DNA from: Mycobacterium sp.
Lineage (GTDB): Bacteria; Actinomycetota; Actinomycetes; Mycobacteriales; Mycobacteriaceae
NCBI RefSeq assembly: GCF_008709575.1
Contig: NZ_VYIK01000018.1
Coordinates: 1 to 55,134, forward strand
Length of the DNA: 55,134 nt
Direction: 5' to 3'
Part shown: positions 46,071-54,703 of the stretch, piece after piece
Layout: each line of letters starts with the position of its first letter
How positions within the stretch are numbered: position 1 is the first letter of the stretch
Program-made: the position numbers and the translations under genes
The notes under the pieces: generated by a model
What the model was told of the DNA's origin: nothing
Seen by the model: the letters and a program-made list of their open reading frames with translations, nothing else
The model's database searches: none

Positions 46071-47900
46071 ATGACGTCAGCGACCATCCCCGGTCTCGAT
46101 AGCGCGCCGACCAACCATGCGGGCCTGCTGGCCTGGGTGGCCGAGGTGGCCGAGCTCACCGAGCCCGACCGGGTGGCTTTCGCTGACGGCTCCGACGAGG
46201 AATGGCATCGGCTCTGCACCCGGCTGGTCGAAGCCGGCACCTTCAAGGAGTTGAACAGCGCCAAGCATCCCAACTCCTACCTGGCGTTGTCTGATCCCTC
46301 CGATGTGGCGCGCGTCGAGTCGCGCACGTTCATCTGCTCCGAGCGCGAAGCCGACGCCGGGCCGACCAACAACTGGATGGACCCCGCCGAGATGCGGTCC
46401 ATCATGACGAACCTGTACCGCGGCTGCATGCGCGGTCGCACCATGTGGGTGGTGCCGTTCTGCATGGGCCCGCTGGGCGCCGAGGACCCCAAGCTGGGGG
46501 TGGAGATCACCGACTCCGAATACGTCGTCGTCTCGATGAAGATCATGACCCGGATGGGCACCGCCGCGCTGGACAAGCTCGGTGACGACGGTTTTTTCGT
46601 CAAGGCGCTGCACTCGGTCGGCGCGCCGCTGGAACCCGGGCAGAAAGATGTGCCGTGGCCGTGCAACGACACCAAGTACATCACCCATTTCCCGGAAACC
46701 CGCGAGATCTGGAGCTACGGCTCGGGCTACGGCGGAAACGCGCTGCTGGGCAAGAAATGCTATGCGTTGCGCATCGCCTCGGTGATGGCCCGCGACGAGG
46801 GCTGGCTGGCCGAGCACATGCTGATCCTCAAGCTGATCTCCCCGCAGAACAAGGCGTACTACATCGCGGCGGCGTTCCCGTCGGCGTGCGGCAAGACCAA
46901 CCTCGCGATGATCCGGCCGACCATCCCGGGCTGGCGCGCCGAAACCCTCGGCGACGACATCGCCTGGATGCGCTTCGGCAAGGATGGCCGGTTGTACGCG
47001 GTCAACCCCGAGGCCGGTTTCTTCGGGGTCGCGCCGGGCACCAACTGGACGTCCAACCCCAATGCCATGCAGACCATCGCGGCCGGCAACACCATCTTCA
47101 CCAACGTCGCGGTCACCGACCGCGGCCACGTGTGGTGGGAGGGCCTGGAAGGTGAGCCGATGCACCTCACCGACTGGCGCGGCAACGACTGGTATTTCCG
47201 GGAGACCGAAACCACCGCCGCGCACCCGAACTCACGCTACTGCACGCCGATGTCGCAATGCCCGATCCTGGCGCCCGAGTGGGACGACCCGCAGGGGGTG
47301 CCGATCTCGGCGATCCTGTTCGGCGGCCGCCGGCGGACCACGGTGCCGCTGGTCACGCAGGCACGCGACTGGCAGCACGGCGTGTTCATCGGTGCGACTC
47401 TGGGCAGCGAGCAGACCGCCGCGGCCGAGGGCAAGATCGGCACGGTGCGCCGCGACCCGATGGCCATGCTGCCGTTCTGCGGCTACAACATCGGCGACTA
47501 CTTCGCGCACTGGATCGAGATCGGCAAGAACTCCGACGAGTCCAAGCTGCCGAAAGTGTTCTTCGTCAACTGGTTCCGCCGCGACGAAGACGGCCGCTTT
47601 TTATGGCCCGGCTTCGGCGAGAACAGCCGGGTCCTGAAGTGGATCATCGACCGCATCGAGCACAGGGCGGGTGGCCGGTCCACCCCGATCGGCACCGTGC
47701 CGTCGGTCGAGGACCTGGACTTGGACGGTCTCGACATCGACCCCGACGACGTGGCCAAGGCGCTGGAGGTCGACGCAGACGAATGGCGTGCGGAGTTGCC
47801 GCTGATCGAGGAGTGGTTCGAATTCGTCGGCGAGAAGCTGCCCACCGGCGTCAAAGACGAGTTCGACGCGCTCAAGCAGCGGCTGGCCGAGGCCGAGTAG
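46071..47900 (+). CDS. pckA: PckA, GTP-dependent phosphoenolpyruvate carboxykinase
   Basis: PckA converts oxaloacetate plus GTP to phosphoenolpyruvate, the first step of gluconeogenesis and essential for mycobacterial growth on fatty acids. The 609-residue GTP-type enzyme carries the kinase loop [12 protein letters not shown] (about 269-280). [10 protein letters not shown] supplies the substrate-binding Arg, and [17 protein letters not shown] is conserved. ATG 46071 has AGGAG 6 nt upstream. The 61-nt leader from the GTPase pair is A/T-rich and may hold its own promoter. Confidence 0.97.
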   Translation: MTSATIPGLDSAPTNHAGLLAWVAEVAELTEPDRVAFADGSDEEWHRLCTRLVEAGTFKELNSAKHPNSYLALSDPSDVARVESRTFICSEREADAGPTNNWMDPAEMRSIMTNLYRGCMRGRTMWVVPFCMGPLGAEDPKLGVEITDSEYVVVSMKIMTRMGTAALDKLGDDGFFVKALHSVGAPLEPGQKDVPWPCNDTKYITHFPETREIWSYGSGYGGNALLGKKCYALRIASVMARDEGWLAEHMLILKLISPQNKAYYIAAAFPSACGKTNLAMIRPTIPGWRAETLGDDIAWMRFGKDGRLYAVNPEAGFFGVAPGTNWTSNPNAMQTIAAGNTIFTNVAVTDRGHVWWEGLEGEPMHLTDWRGNDWYFRETETTAAHPNSRYCTPMSQCPILAPEWDDPQGVPISAILFGGRRRTTVPLVTQARDWQHGVFIGATLGSEQTAAAEGKIGTVRRDPMAMLPFCGYNIGDYFAHWIEIGKNSDESKLPKVFFVNWFRRDEDGRFLWPGFGENSRVLKWIIDRIEHRAGGRSTPIGTVPSVEDLDLDGLDIDPDDVAKALEVDADEWRAELPLIEEWFEFVGEKLPTGVKDEFDALKQRLAEAE

Positions 47901-47918
47901 CAGCCGACGCTGCCGGGG

Positions 47919-48323
47919 CTAGCGCTGTCGGCGCAGCGAGGCCCGCCGTCGTTTCTCGTGCTCGGCGACCCGACGGCCCTCCTCGGTCGACAGCGCAACC
48001 TGGCGGCCCTTGTCGGTGAGATTGAGCCAGTAGGAGAACACCCACCCGCCGGTGTCGCGGTAGTGGGTGATGTAGGCGTCCTGGATTACCGGCATGATCT
48101 CGTCGAGTGGTTTCGGCACGAAACGGTCGCCCAGGTAGCCCACATCCATCAACCCGTCACCGACCAGCGAGCGGATCACCGCCAAGGTCTCCTGCTGCCA
48201 CTGGGCCTCCGATTTCGACGGGTTGAGCCGCCTGACCTCGGAGTGAATGCGCGCCAAGTTCACCGGCTCGATAAGCCCGTCGAGCAAAAGCCCGTGGCGC
48301 AGCTCCTCGCGTGTCGCCGTCAT
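47919..48323 (-). CDS. Candidate immunity/partner protein of the type VII effector
   Basis: The 134-residue soluble protein is helical at its N-terminus (EELRHGLLLDGLIEP, about 5-19), with KSEAQWQQETLAVIRSLVGDGLMDVGYLG (about 36-64) and a basic C-terminus of repeated Arg. I do not recognise its family. It lies directly after the effector on the same strand, separated only by a 25-codon ORF whose ends overlap both neighbours, the usual position for immunity genes. ATG 48323 has AGGGA about 9 nt upstream. It could equally be a regulator or chaperone. It converges on pckA with an 18-nt gap. Confidence 0.6.
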   Translation of the reverse strand: MTATREELRHGLLLDGLIEPVNLARIHSEVRRLNPSKSEAQWQQETLAVIRSLVGDGLMDVGYLGDRFVPKPLDEIMPVIQDAYITHYRDTGGWVFSYWLNLTDKGRQVALSTEEGRRVAEHEKRRRASLRRQR

Positions 48324-48397
48324 CGGGTCGATCCCTCGTCGTGCTCGAAACGGTGGTCCGGATCGCGCCGGAACTTCGGTGTCAGGTTCGGTGTCAT
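48320..48397 (-). CDS. 25-codon mini-ORF linking effector and partner genes
   Basis: Translation gives MTPNLTPKFRRDPDHRFEHD and five more residues. Its ATG (48397-48395) overlaps the TGA of the effector and its TGA (48322-48320) overlaps the ATG of the partner, both as ATGA. That double overlap is unlikely to be accidental and suggests translational reinitiation. It could also be the displaced N-terminus of the partner after a frameshift. Confidence 0.4.
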   Translation of the reverse strand: MTPNLTPKFRRDPDHRFEHDEGSTR

Positions 48398-49599
48398 CGC
48401 GGGCCGAACTCGGGGAGGTCGGCCACGTCGTCTTTGCCCAGTATGGGCGGGCCGTGGTGGCTGTGCGGCAGGTGAATCGGGTGCGGCACGCTGTTGGGGT
48501 CCATCGGCCCGACGACTCCGCCTCCGCCACCGCCCGACGGCGCCCGAGCGGCGGGCGGCGCCGGGCGTGCCGGTGGCGGTCCTGCCGGGACACGTTCGAC
48601 CGGACCCCGCGGCCCGAGCGCGGGTTCCGCTCCGCGCGGCACCGGCGCGCCTGGCCGGGGAAAATTCAACTCCCCGCCCGTGGTGGCGTTGACGTGAAGC
48701 TTGACGTACTCACCATCGGGAAGCCGAGCGTCCATCGTGGTCCCGTGTGCATCGCTCGGGCCTATGCCGACGATCGTCCCGTCCGGCAGCTGACGCAGCG
48801 CACCGGCTCCACTCCGGTAGGGACTCGGCGGCGTATGAGGGTAAGAGTGCTGCGTGAGCCAGTCCCAGAAGCTGCGCAGCTCCGCCTCACTGCGCACCTC
48901 TAGATAGCCGCCCCGACTGCCTTGCGGCAAATCCTTGATAGCCGCGCGGATGTCTTGTGCCGTCGGACCAGGGGTGGGAGCCGGATCCAGGGGAACGTGG
49001 CGGTCGACCGCCTGCAGCAGGGTGCGGTCGTCGTCACCGACAATCGTGTCGTCGACGCCGGACTCGGCGAAGGTGATGTCGGCCAACCCGCCGAGGGCGG
49101 CGTCCATCTGGTGCGCGACCTCGCGGTCGTGGGCGACCAGCAGGGCGACCCGATGCCGGAGATAGTTGCGGTGCCCCTGAGCTTCGTGCCGGCGGGCCTG
49201 CCGCTGCCCAGGCGTGCCTCCGGTGAACGTCTCGGTGACGGTGTAGTCGTCGGCGACCTCGAACCCTGCCGCGCGGACCTCGGCGACCGCGTCGAGCACC
49301 GACTGCCTGCTGACGGTCATCTGCTCGAAGCCCCGCATGCAGACCGCGTCGCCACCGCGCCAGCAGGAGACCGCGCCGCCCGCGACCACCAAATCCCGTT
49401 CGCGCGCGGCCAGGTAAGCGTCGGCGGTCCGCCCGTCCCACTCGGTTCCGCCCGGGTGCCGGGCCGCGTCGCGCAGCGTGGTGAAGGAGAGCTCGGCCCA
49501 GTCGGCGGCGCGGCGAAAGTAGGCCGCCGAGTCGGGCAGGTGCTCGAAGCTCGCCGACTCGACCTCGGACAGCGTCGGCAGCTCGGAGGTCAGCGGCAT
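48394..49599 (-). CDS. Predicted type VII-secreted effector with C-terminal toxin-like domain
   Basis: The 401-residue protein begins with a helical WXG/LXG-like region (about 1-175; EWDGRTADAYLAARERD, about 52-68, with heptad-like helices after it). A compact globular domain follows (about 215-312) with RGGYLEVRSEAELRSFW and SDAHGTTMDARLPDGEYVKLHVN. The end is a Pro/Gly-rich tail (about 313-401). The middle domain has the size and His/Asp/Lys pattern of polymorphic-toxin nuclease domains, but I cannot name the family. Three cysteines are visible, none in an obvious pattern. Its ATG shares one base with the stop of the EspC-like gene. Secretion and toxicity are inferences from architecture and neighbours. 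Confidence 0.65.
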   Translation of the reverse strand: MPLTSELPTLSEVESASFEHLPDSAAYFRRAADWAELSFTTLRDAARHPGGTEWDGRTADAYLAARERDLVVAGGAVSCWRGGDAVCMRGFEQMTVSRQSVLDAVAEVRAAGFEVADDYTVTETFTGGTPGQRQARRHEAQGHRNYLRHRVALLVAHDREVAHQMDAALGGLADITFAESGVDDTIVGDDDRTLLQAVDRHVPLDPAPTPGPTAQDIRAAIKDLPQGSRGGYLEVRSEAELRSFWDWLTQHSYPHTPPSPYRSGAGALRQLPDGTIVGIGPSDAHGTTMDARLPDGEYVKLHVNATTGGELNFPRPGAPVPRGAEPALGPRGPVERVPAGPPPARPAPPAARAPSGGGGGGVVGPMDPNSVPHPIHLPHSHHGPPILGKDDVADLPEFGPR

Positions 49600-49895
49600 C
49601 AGCGGTTGCCCAGCGCGCGGAAGGTCGACGCCGACACGGCTTCGTTGCGCTCGAAGCTGTTCGCAGCCGCGCACAGGCCGGCCGCTGCCGACTGCATTCG
49701 GTTGCGCGCCAAAGCAAGCAGTTTGGCGGTGTCAGCACGGTAGATATTGGACCGGAACGCGGTGGCTTGCCAGGTGGACACCGCCGGGGACGACGGCGCG
49801 GCGGCGAGGGACAGTTCGCTGGCCAGGCGCCGGCACTGCGCGGACCCCGCACGCACCCCGTTGGGGTCGATCTCGAGCGAGGTGACGGCAAGCAT
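49599..49895 (-). CDS. Small ESX/EspC-like secretion partner
   Basis: This 98-residue, all-helical protein begins MLAVTSLEIDPNGVRAGSAQ, typical of the EspC/DUF2580 (T7SS_ESX_EspC) group of type VII substrates and chaperone-like partners. It continues with a W-x-A-T motif near residue 43 and RNMQSAA-type helices, ending ALGNR. It lies upstream of the effector with a one-base overlap (TGATG), as in pairs that fold together before export. ATG 49895 is set by TAGCAT 7 nt upstream; the extension to 49931 is rejected. The usual ESX machinery is not in this window. Confidence 0.7.
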   Translation of the reverse strand: MLAVTSLEIDPNGVRAGSAQCRRLASELSLAAAPSSPAVSTWQATAFRSNIYRADTAKLLALARNRMQSAAAGLCAAANSFERNEAVSASTFRALGNR

Positions 49896-49902
49896 GGGGG
49901 GA

Positions 49903-49908
49903 ATGCTA
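49903..49908 (-). promoter_or_regulatory. -10 hexamer TAGCAT for the EspC-like gene (leaderless layout)
   Basis: On the minus strand TAGCAT is followed by TCCCCCC and ATG 49895. It would drive the whole effector cassette. Confidence 0.55.
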
Positions 49909-49984
49909 CGACGGCGGGATATCGGTGTCACGTCACGCTGGTTCGCCGCATCAGCGGCTGGACAGCTGTCGAGTTTCTCGGCGG

Positions 49985-49990
49985 TACAGT
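49985..49990 (+). promoter_or_regulatory. -10 hexamer TACAGT for fadD4 (near-leaderless layout)
   Basis: TACAGT is followed by 6 nt and ATG 49997. It lies in the short gap divergent to the effector cassette. Confidence 0.5.
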
Positions 49991-49996
49991 CGGCGC

Positions 49997-51538
49997 ATGC
50001 AGATTCGAGAGCACACTTCGCGCGCGAAAGGCGCCGACAAACCCGCCGTCATCTTGTATCCGTCGGGCACCGTCGTCACCTTCGACGAGTTGGAAGCCCG
50101 GGCCAACCGGCTGGCACATCACTTCCGGCAGGCCGGCTTGGTCGAGGGCGACGCGGTGGCCATCCTCATGGAGAACAACGAGCACATCCACGCGGTCATG
50201 TGGGCGGCGCGACGCAGCGGACTGTACTACGTGCCGATCAACACGCACCTGACCGCAGCTGAGGCCGCCTACATCATCGACAACTGCGCCGCCAAGGCGG
50301 TCATCGGCTCCTCGGCGCTGCGCAAGACCTGTGAGAACCTGGCTCAGCATCTACCGGACGGCCTGCCCGATGTGCGGATGATCGCCTGCGACGAGGGGGA
50401 GACTGAACTGCCCGGCTGGCAGCGCTACCCGCACTGTGTCGCCGATCAGCCGGATACGCCGATCGCCGACGAGCGCGAAGGCGACCTGCTGCAGTACTCG
50501 TCGGGCACCACCGGTCGACCCAAGGGCATCAAACGCGAATTGCCGCACGTCTCACCGGCACAGGCGCCCGGCATGATGGCGGCGCTGGTCGGTTCCTGGA
50601 TGACCCCCGATTCGGTCTACCTGAGTCCGGCACCGCTGTATCACACCGCGCCGTCGGTGTGGTCGATGAGTGTGCAGGCCGCCGGCATCACCACGGTCGT
50701 CATGGAGAAATTCGACCCGCAAGGCTGTCTGGACGCGATCGCCCGTTTTCGGGTCACCCACGGCCAGTTCGTCCCGGCGATGTTCATCCGGATGCTGAAA
50801 CTTCCTGAGGCAGTGCGCAATTCCTACGACCTATCCAGCCTGCAGCGGGTGATACACGCGGCGGCGCCGTGCCCCGTGGAGATCAAAAAGCAGATGATCG
50901 ACTGGTGGGGGCCGATCATCGACGAGTACTACGCGTCCTCGGAGGCGATCGGGTCGACGCTGATCAGCGCCGAGGAGTGGCTGGCGCATCCGGGTTCGGT
51001 CGGCAAGCCGTTGGCCTGCCAGATCCACATCCTCGACGAGAACGGCACCGAGCTGCCGCCGGGACAGCCCGGTGAAATCTACTTCGAGGGCGGCTTTGCG
51101 TTCGAGTACCTCAACGATGCCGAGAAAACCGCGGCGTCCCGCGACCGGCACGGCTGGGTGACCGTGGGCGACGTCGGCTACGTCGACGAGGAGGGCTACC
51201 TCTACCTGACGGACCGCCGGCACCACATGATCATCTCCGGCGGCGTGAACATCTACCCGCAGGAAACCGAGAACCTGCTGGTCACCCATCCGAAAGTCCT
51301 CGACGCGGCGGTGTTCGGCATTCCCGACGACGAAATGGGCCAAAGTGTCAAGGCGGTGGTGCAGACGGTGGATCCGGCCGACGCCACCGATGAGTTCGCC
51401 GACGAGCTGGCGGCCTGGCTGCGGGATCGCCTGGCGCATTACAAGTGTCCCCGGTCGATCTCGTTCGAAGCGCAGTTGCCGCGCACGGACACCGGCAAGC
51501 TCTACAAGAGCGAACTGGTCCAGAAGTACTCCGTGTGA
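49997..51538 (+). CDS. fadD4: FadD4, acyl-CoA synthetase
   Basis: This 513-residue AMP-forming ligase has YSSGTTGRPKG (about 167-177), DEYYASSEAIGST (A5, about 310-322), VTVGDVGYVDEEG (A7), HMIISGGVNIYPQETE (hinge) and the catalytic Lys in RTDTGKLYKSEL near the C-terminus. It forms acyl-CoA from an unidentified carboxylate. ATG 49997 (MQIREH) matches FadD4 of M. tuberculosis and the -10 6 nt upstream; the frame to 49925 crosses that promoter. Its stop overlaps the enoyl-CoA hydratase start, so the two are coupled. Confidence 0.92.
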   Translation: MQIREHTSRAKGADKPAVILYPSGTVVTFDELEARANRLAHHFRQAGLVEGDAVAILMENNEHIHAVMWAARRSGLYYVPINTHLTAAEAAYIIDNCAAKAVIGSSALRKTCENLAQHLPDGLPDVRMIACDEGETELPGWQRYPHCVADQPDTPIADEREGDLLQYSSGTTGRPKGIKRELPHVSPAQAPGMMAALVGSWMTPDSVYLSPAPLYHTAPSVWSMSVQAAGITTVVMEKFDPQGCLDAIARFRVTHGQFVPAMFIRMLKLPEAVRNSYDLSSLQRVIHAAAPCPVEIKKQMIDWWGPIIDEYYASSEAIGSTLISAEEWLAHPGSVGKPLACQIHILDENGTELPPGQPGEIYFEGGFAFEYLNDAEKTAASRDRHGWVTVGDVGYVDEEGYLYLTDRRHHMIISGGVNIYPQETENLLVTHPKVLDAAVFGIPDDEMGQSVKAVVQTVDPADATDEFADELAAWLRDRLAHYKCPRSISFEAQLPRTDTGKLYKSELVQKYSV

Positions 51539-52476
51539 CCCTGCGCATCATCGATCTGACGGACCCGCCGGGGGTCGACGACGTTACGCCGCCCGGTGTG
51601 GTGATCGCCACCGGCCCGATCGCTGCTGCACCCGAATACTGGTTGCAACACGCTACTTTCACGCTCACCGAAGACGACGCCGACGACCGGCGGGTGATCA
51701 CCGTCGACTCGGTGCCTGACACCCTGGCCGAACTGACGCGGCGCTGCGAGCGCTGGCCGCAGGCCAGCGCCGTCTGCGACGACGTGCTGCGATCCGTCGA
51801 CCCCGGCGGCCCGACGCTGCCTGGCGTCCTCACCGAGTCGCTGGCCTACTCCACGTTGCAGTCCGGCCCGGAGTTTCATCGCTGGCTTGCCGAACGCGGC
51901 CCGGCCGCCGTGCCCGAGTTCGCCGACCCGGTGCTGGCCGCACGCGACGGCGACACGTTGCGCGTCGTGTTCAACCGGCCGCTGCGCCACAATGCGTTGT
52001 CCACCGCTGCCCGGGCCGCGTTGCTGGAGGCGTTGGCGGTGGCGCACCTGGATCCCTCGATCGACGAGGTGGTGCTCGCCGGCAACGGGCCGTCGTTCTG
52101 CAGCGGCGGTGACCTTGCCGAGTTCGGGACGTTGCGCGACCCGGCCAGCGCGCATCTGGCGCGCACCCGGCACAGCCCGGCGCTGGTGCTCGACGCGCTG
52201 ACCGCCCGGCTCGGTGCCGCCTGCCGCGCCGAGGTACACGGCCGGGTGCTGGGCAGCGGCTTGGAGATGGCGGCGTTCTGTGGGCGGGTCGAGACCCGGC
52301 CCGACGCGGTGTTCGGTTTGCCTGAACTGGGCCTGGGATTGATTCCCGGCGCGGGCGGCACCGTCAGCATCACTCGTCGGATAGGCCGTTGGCGCACAGC
52401 GTATTTGATTATCTCCGGCCGGACGATCGACCCGGCGACAGCACTGGCCTGGGGGCTGGTGGACGCGATCGGTTAG
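51535..52476 (+). CDS. Atypical enoyl-CoA hydratase/isomerase family protein with extra N-terminal region
   Basis: The 313-residue protein has a crotonase core only from about residue 140 (LRVVFNRPLRHNALS), with the oxyanion-hole segments FCSGGDL (about 182-188) and GSGLEMAAF (about 240-248), then ELGLGLIPGAGG. The C-terminal helical part stops soon after GRTIDPATALAWGLVDAIG, shorter than classical EchA. The first 135 residues do not match the crotonase fold and I do not recognise them. GTG 51535 overlaps the fadD4 stop (GTGA). The gene is absent between fadD4 and fadE3 in H37Rv as I recall it. The stop overlaps that of fadE3. Confidence 0.82.
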   Translation: MTLRIIDLTDPPGVDDVTPPGVVIATGPIAAAPEYWLQHATFTLTEDDADDRRVITVDSVPDTLAELTRRCERWPQASAVCDDVLRSVDPGGPTLPGVLTESLAYSTLQSGPEFHRWLAERGPAAVPEFADPVLAARDGDTLRVVFNRPLRHNALSTAARAALLEALAVAHLDPSIDEVVLAGNGPSFCSGGDLAEFGTLRDPASAHLARTRHSPALVLDALTARLGAACRAEVHGRVLGSGLEMAAFCGRVETRPDAVFGLPELGLGLIPGAGGTVSITRRIGRWRTAYLIISGRTIDPATALAWGLVDAIG

Positions 52477-53627
52477 ATCCCGCCCCGGGCGACCAACTGT
52501 GCGGCGATGACGTTGCGCTGGATCTCGTTGGTGCCCTCGCCGACGATCATCAGCGGGGCGTCGCGGAAGTACCGCTCGACGTCGTATTCGCAGGAGTACC
52601 CGTAGCCGCCGTGAATGCGGACAGCGTTGAGCGCGATCTCCATGGCGACCTCGGAGGCGAACAGCTTGGCCATCCCAGCCTCCATGTCGGCGCGCTCACC
52701 GCTGTCATGGCGTTCGGCGGCATAGCGGGTGAGCTGGCGGGCGGCGGTGAGCTTGGTCGCCATGTCGGCCAGGTAGTTGCCGATGGCCTGGTGCTGCCAG
52801 ATCGGCTTGCCGAAGGTTTCCCGCTGCCGGGCATACGCCAACGCGTCCTCCAAGGCCGCCGTCGCCACCCCCAGCGCCCGGGCCGCCACCTGGATGCGGC
52901 CGGTCTCCAAACCCTTCATCATCTGCGCGAAGCCCTTGCCGGGCACCGCACCCAAAACCGCCGAGGCGGGTGTCCGGTAGCCGTCGAAGGACAGTTCGCA
53001 GCTTTCCACCCCTTTGTAGCCGAGCTTGGGCAGATCCCGCGAGATCGTCAGACCCGGTCCGGGCTGCACCAGCACCACCGAGATGCCGCTGTGGCGCGGG
53101 GTTGCGGTGGGGTCGGTCTTGCACAATAAGGCGATCAACCCCGAATGGCGGGCATTGCTGATCCAGGTCTTCGACCCGGTGATCACCAGGTCGTCGCCGT
53201 CGCGCAGCGCGGTCGTGGTCATGTTCTGCAGATCGCTGCCGCCACCGGGCTCGGTCAGCGCCATCGTTGCGCGCAGCTCACCAGTGGCCATCGACGGCAG
53301 GTAGCGGCGCTTCTGTTCCTCGGTGCCGTAGCGGGTGAGCAGCGTGGCCACTACGGTATGCCCGCCCATGGCGCCGGCCAGGCTCATCCAGCCGCGGGCC
53401 AGCTCCTGGGTGACGTCCACGTAGCACGGCGTCGACACCGGCGTCCCGCCGTACTCCTCCGGAACGGCCAGCCCGAAGATCCCGATGCGCTTCATCTGCT
53501 CGATCCACGCCGCGGGGTATTCGTTGGCGTGTTCGACCTCGCGAACCGTGGGCCTGACTTCTTTGTCGACGAAGGCGCGCACCGTCTCGACCAGCATCGT
53601 CTCCTCGTCGGTCAGCGCCGTGCTCAT
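52473..53627 (-). CDS. fadE3: FadE3, acyl-CoA dehydrogenase
   Basis: This 384-residue flavoenzyme oxidises acyl-CoA to enoyl-CoA. It shows ALTEPGGGSDL (FAD/substrate contact, about 130-140), GSKTWISNA (about 155-163), and the C-terminal region IHGGYGYSCEYDVERYFRDAPLMIVGEGTNEIQRNVIA, with the Glu of EGTNEIQ at the catalytic-base position. ATG 53627 has GGAGG about 6 nt upstream, better than the upstream ATG 53648. It is divergent from the MaoC-like hydratase, which acts on the next intermediate of beta-oxidation. Confidence 0.93.
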   Translation of the reverse strand: MSTALTDEETMLVETVRAFVDKEVRPTVREVEHANEYPAAWIEQMKRIGIFGLAVPEEYGGTPVSTPCYVDVTQELARGWMSLAGAMGGHTVVATLLTRYGTEEQKRRYLPSMATGELRATMALTEPGGGSDLQNMTTTALRDGDDLVITGSKTWISNARHSGLIALLCKTDPTATPRHSGISVVLVQPGPGLTISRDLPKLGYKGVESCELSFDGYRTPASAVLGAVPGKGFAQMMKGLETGRIQVAARALGVATAALEDALAYARQRETFGKPIWQHQAIGNYLADMATKLTAARQLTRYAAERHDSGERADMEAGMAKLFASEVAMEIALNAVRIHGGYGYSCEYDVERYFRDAPLMIVGEGTNEIQRNVIAAQLVARGGI

Positions 53628-53697
53628 CCGTGCCTCCGCGTGTGTCAAGATTCCTACCGCCAGATTCTTATCGTCATAGTGACCGACCGGAGGGGCG

Positions 53698-54666
53698 ATG
53701 AGCGGCGGGCCCTACTTCGACGACCTCTCGGTCGGGCAGGTGTTCGCCGACGCGCCGTCGGTGACCTTGACCGCCGGGATGGCGGCGGTCCACCAGTCGA
53801 TCGTGGGCGATCGACTGCGGCTTGCGTTGGACGCCGGCCTGGCCGCCGCGGTGGTCGGGGCGCCCGCCGCGCTGGCACACCCGGCGTTGGTGTGCGACGT
53901 GGCGATCGGCCAGACGACGCTGGCCACCCAGCGGGTCAAAGCCAACCTGTTCTACCGCGGGTTGCGGTTTCACCGCTTCCCGGTGATCGGCGACACGTTG
54001 TATACCCGAACGGAAGTGGTTGGTTTGCGGCAGAATTCGGCTAAACCGGGACGGGAGCCCACGGGTCTGGCGGCACTGCGGATGACCACGTTCGATCAGG
54101 CCGACCGATTGGTCCTGGACTTCTACCGCTGCGCCATGCTGCCGGCCAGGCCTGAGGCCGGCGACACCGGTCACCACGACGACCTGTCCGGCATCGGCGC
54201 CGACGCGTCCACGCCGATCCACGACCCGACGTCGGACTGGGACGCCGACGCGTTTCGCACGCTGGTGCCCGGACCGCACTTCGACGCCGCCATCGCCGGC
54301 ACCGTGTTGCACAGCACCGGCGACGTGGTCAGCAGCGCACCCGAGCTCGCCCGGCTCACCGTGAACATCGCTGCGCTACACCATGACTCACGCATCGGTG
54401 GACGCCGGCTGGTCTACGGGGGACACACCATCGGGCTGGCGCTGGCGCAGGTCACCCGGCTGCTGCCGAACGTGGCCACGGTGCTGGGCTGGCAGTCCTG
54501 CGACCACACCGGGCCGGTGTACGAAGGCGACACGCTCTACAGCCAGGTGAGCGTTGAATCCGCCGAGCCGACCCGGCACGGTGGCGTACTGGGACTGCGG
54601 TCGCTGGTCTACGCCCAACCCGACCGGCAGGTGCTGGACTGGCGGTTCACCGCGCTGCAGTTCTGA
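53698..54666 (+). CDS. MaoC-like double-hotdog hydratase (Rv0216-like)
   Basis: The 322-residue protein consists of two hotdog-fold repeats (about 1-160 and 190-322). The start PYFDDLSVGQVF is the family opening. Rv0216 has the hotdog fold but atypical or absent hydratase catalytic residues, and the substrate is unknown. ATG 53698 is preceded by GGAGGGG (about 53688-53694). The 70-nt gap to fadE3 should hold divergent promoters. Confidence 0.88.
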   Translation: MSGGPYFDDLSVGQVFADAPSVTLTAGMAAVHQSIVGDRLRLALDAGLAAAVVGAPAALAHPALVCDVAIGQTTLATQRVKANLFYRGLRFHRFPVIGDTLYTRTEVVGLRQNSAKPGREPTGLAALRMTTFDQADRLVLDFYRCAMLPARPEAGDTGHHDDLSGIGADASTPIHDPTSDWDADAFRTLVPGPHFDAAIAGTVLHSTGDVVSSAPELARLTVNIAALHHDSRIGGRRLVYGGHTIGLALAQVTRLLPNVATVLGWQSCDHTGPVYEGDTLYSQVSVESAEPTRHGGVLGLRSLVYAQPDRQVLDWRFTALQF

Positions 54667-54678
54667 AGGCGGCGCAGG

Positions 54679-54700
54679 TCACAATAGGATCACAATAGGA
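54679..54700 (+). repeat. 11-bp perfect tandem duplication (TCACAATAGGA x2)
   Basis: Two exact copies stand side by side just before the CoA-transferase start. The junction creates TAGGAT (54685-54690), a possible -10 hexamer, and the second copy supplies part of AGGAG (54697-54701). Confidence 0.9.
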
Positions 54701-54703
54701 GAT

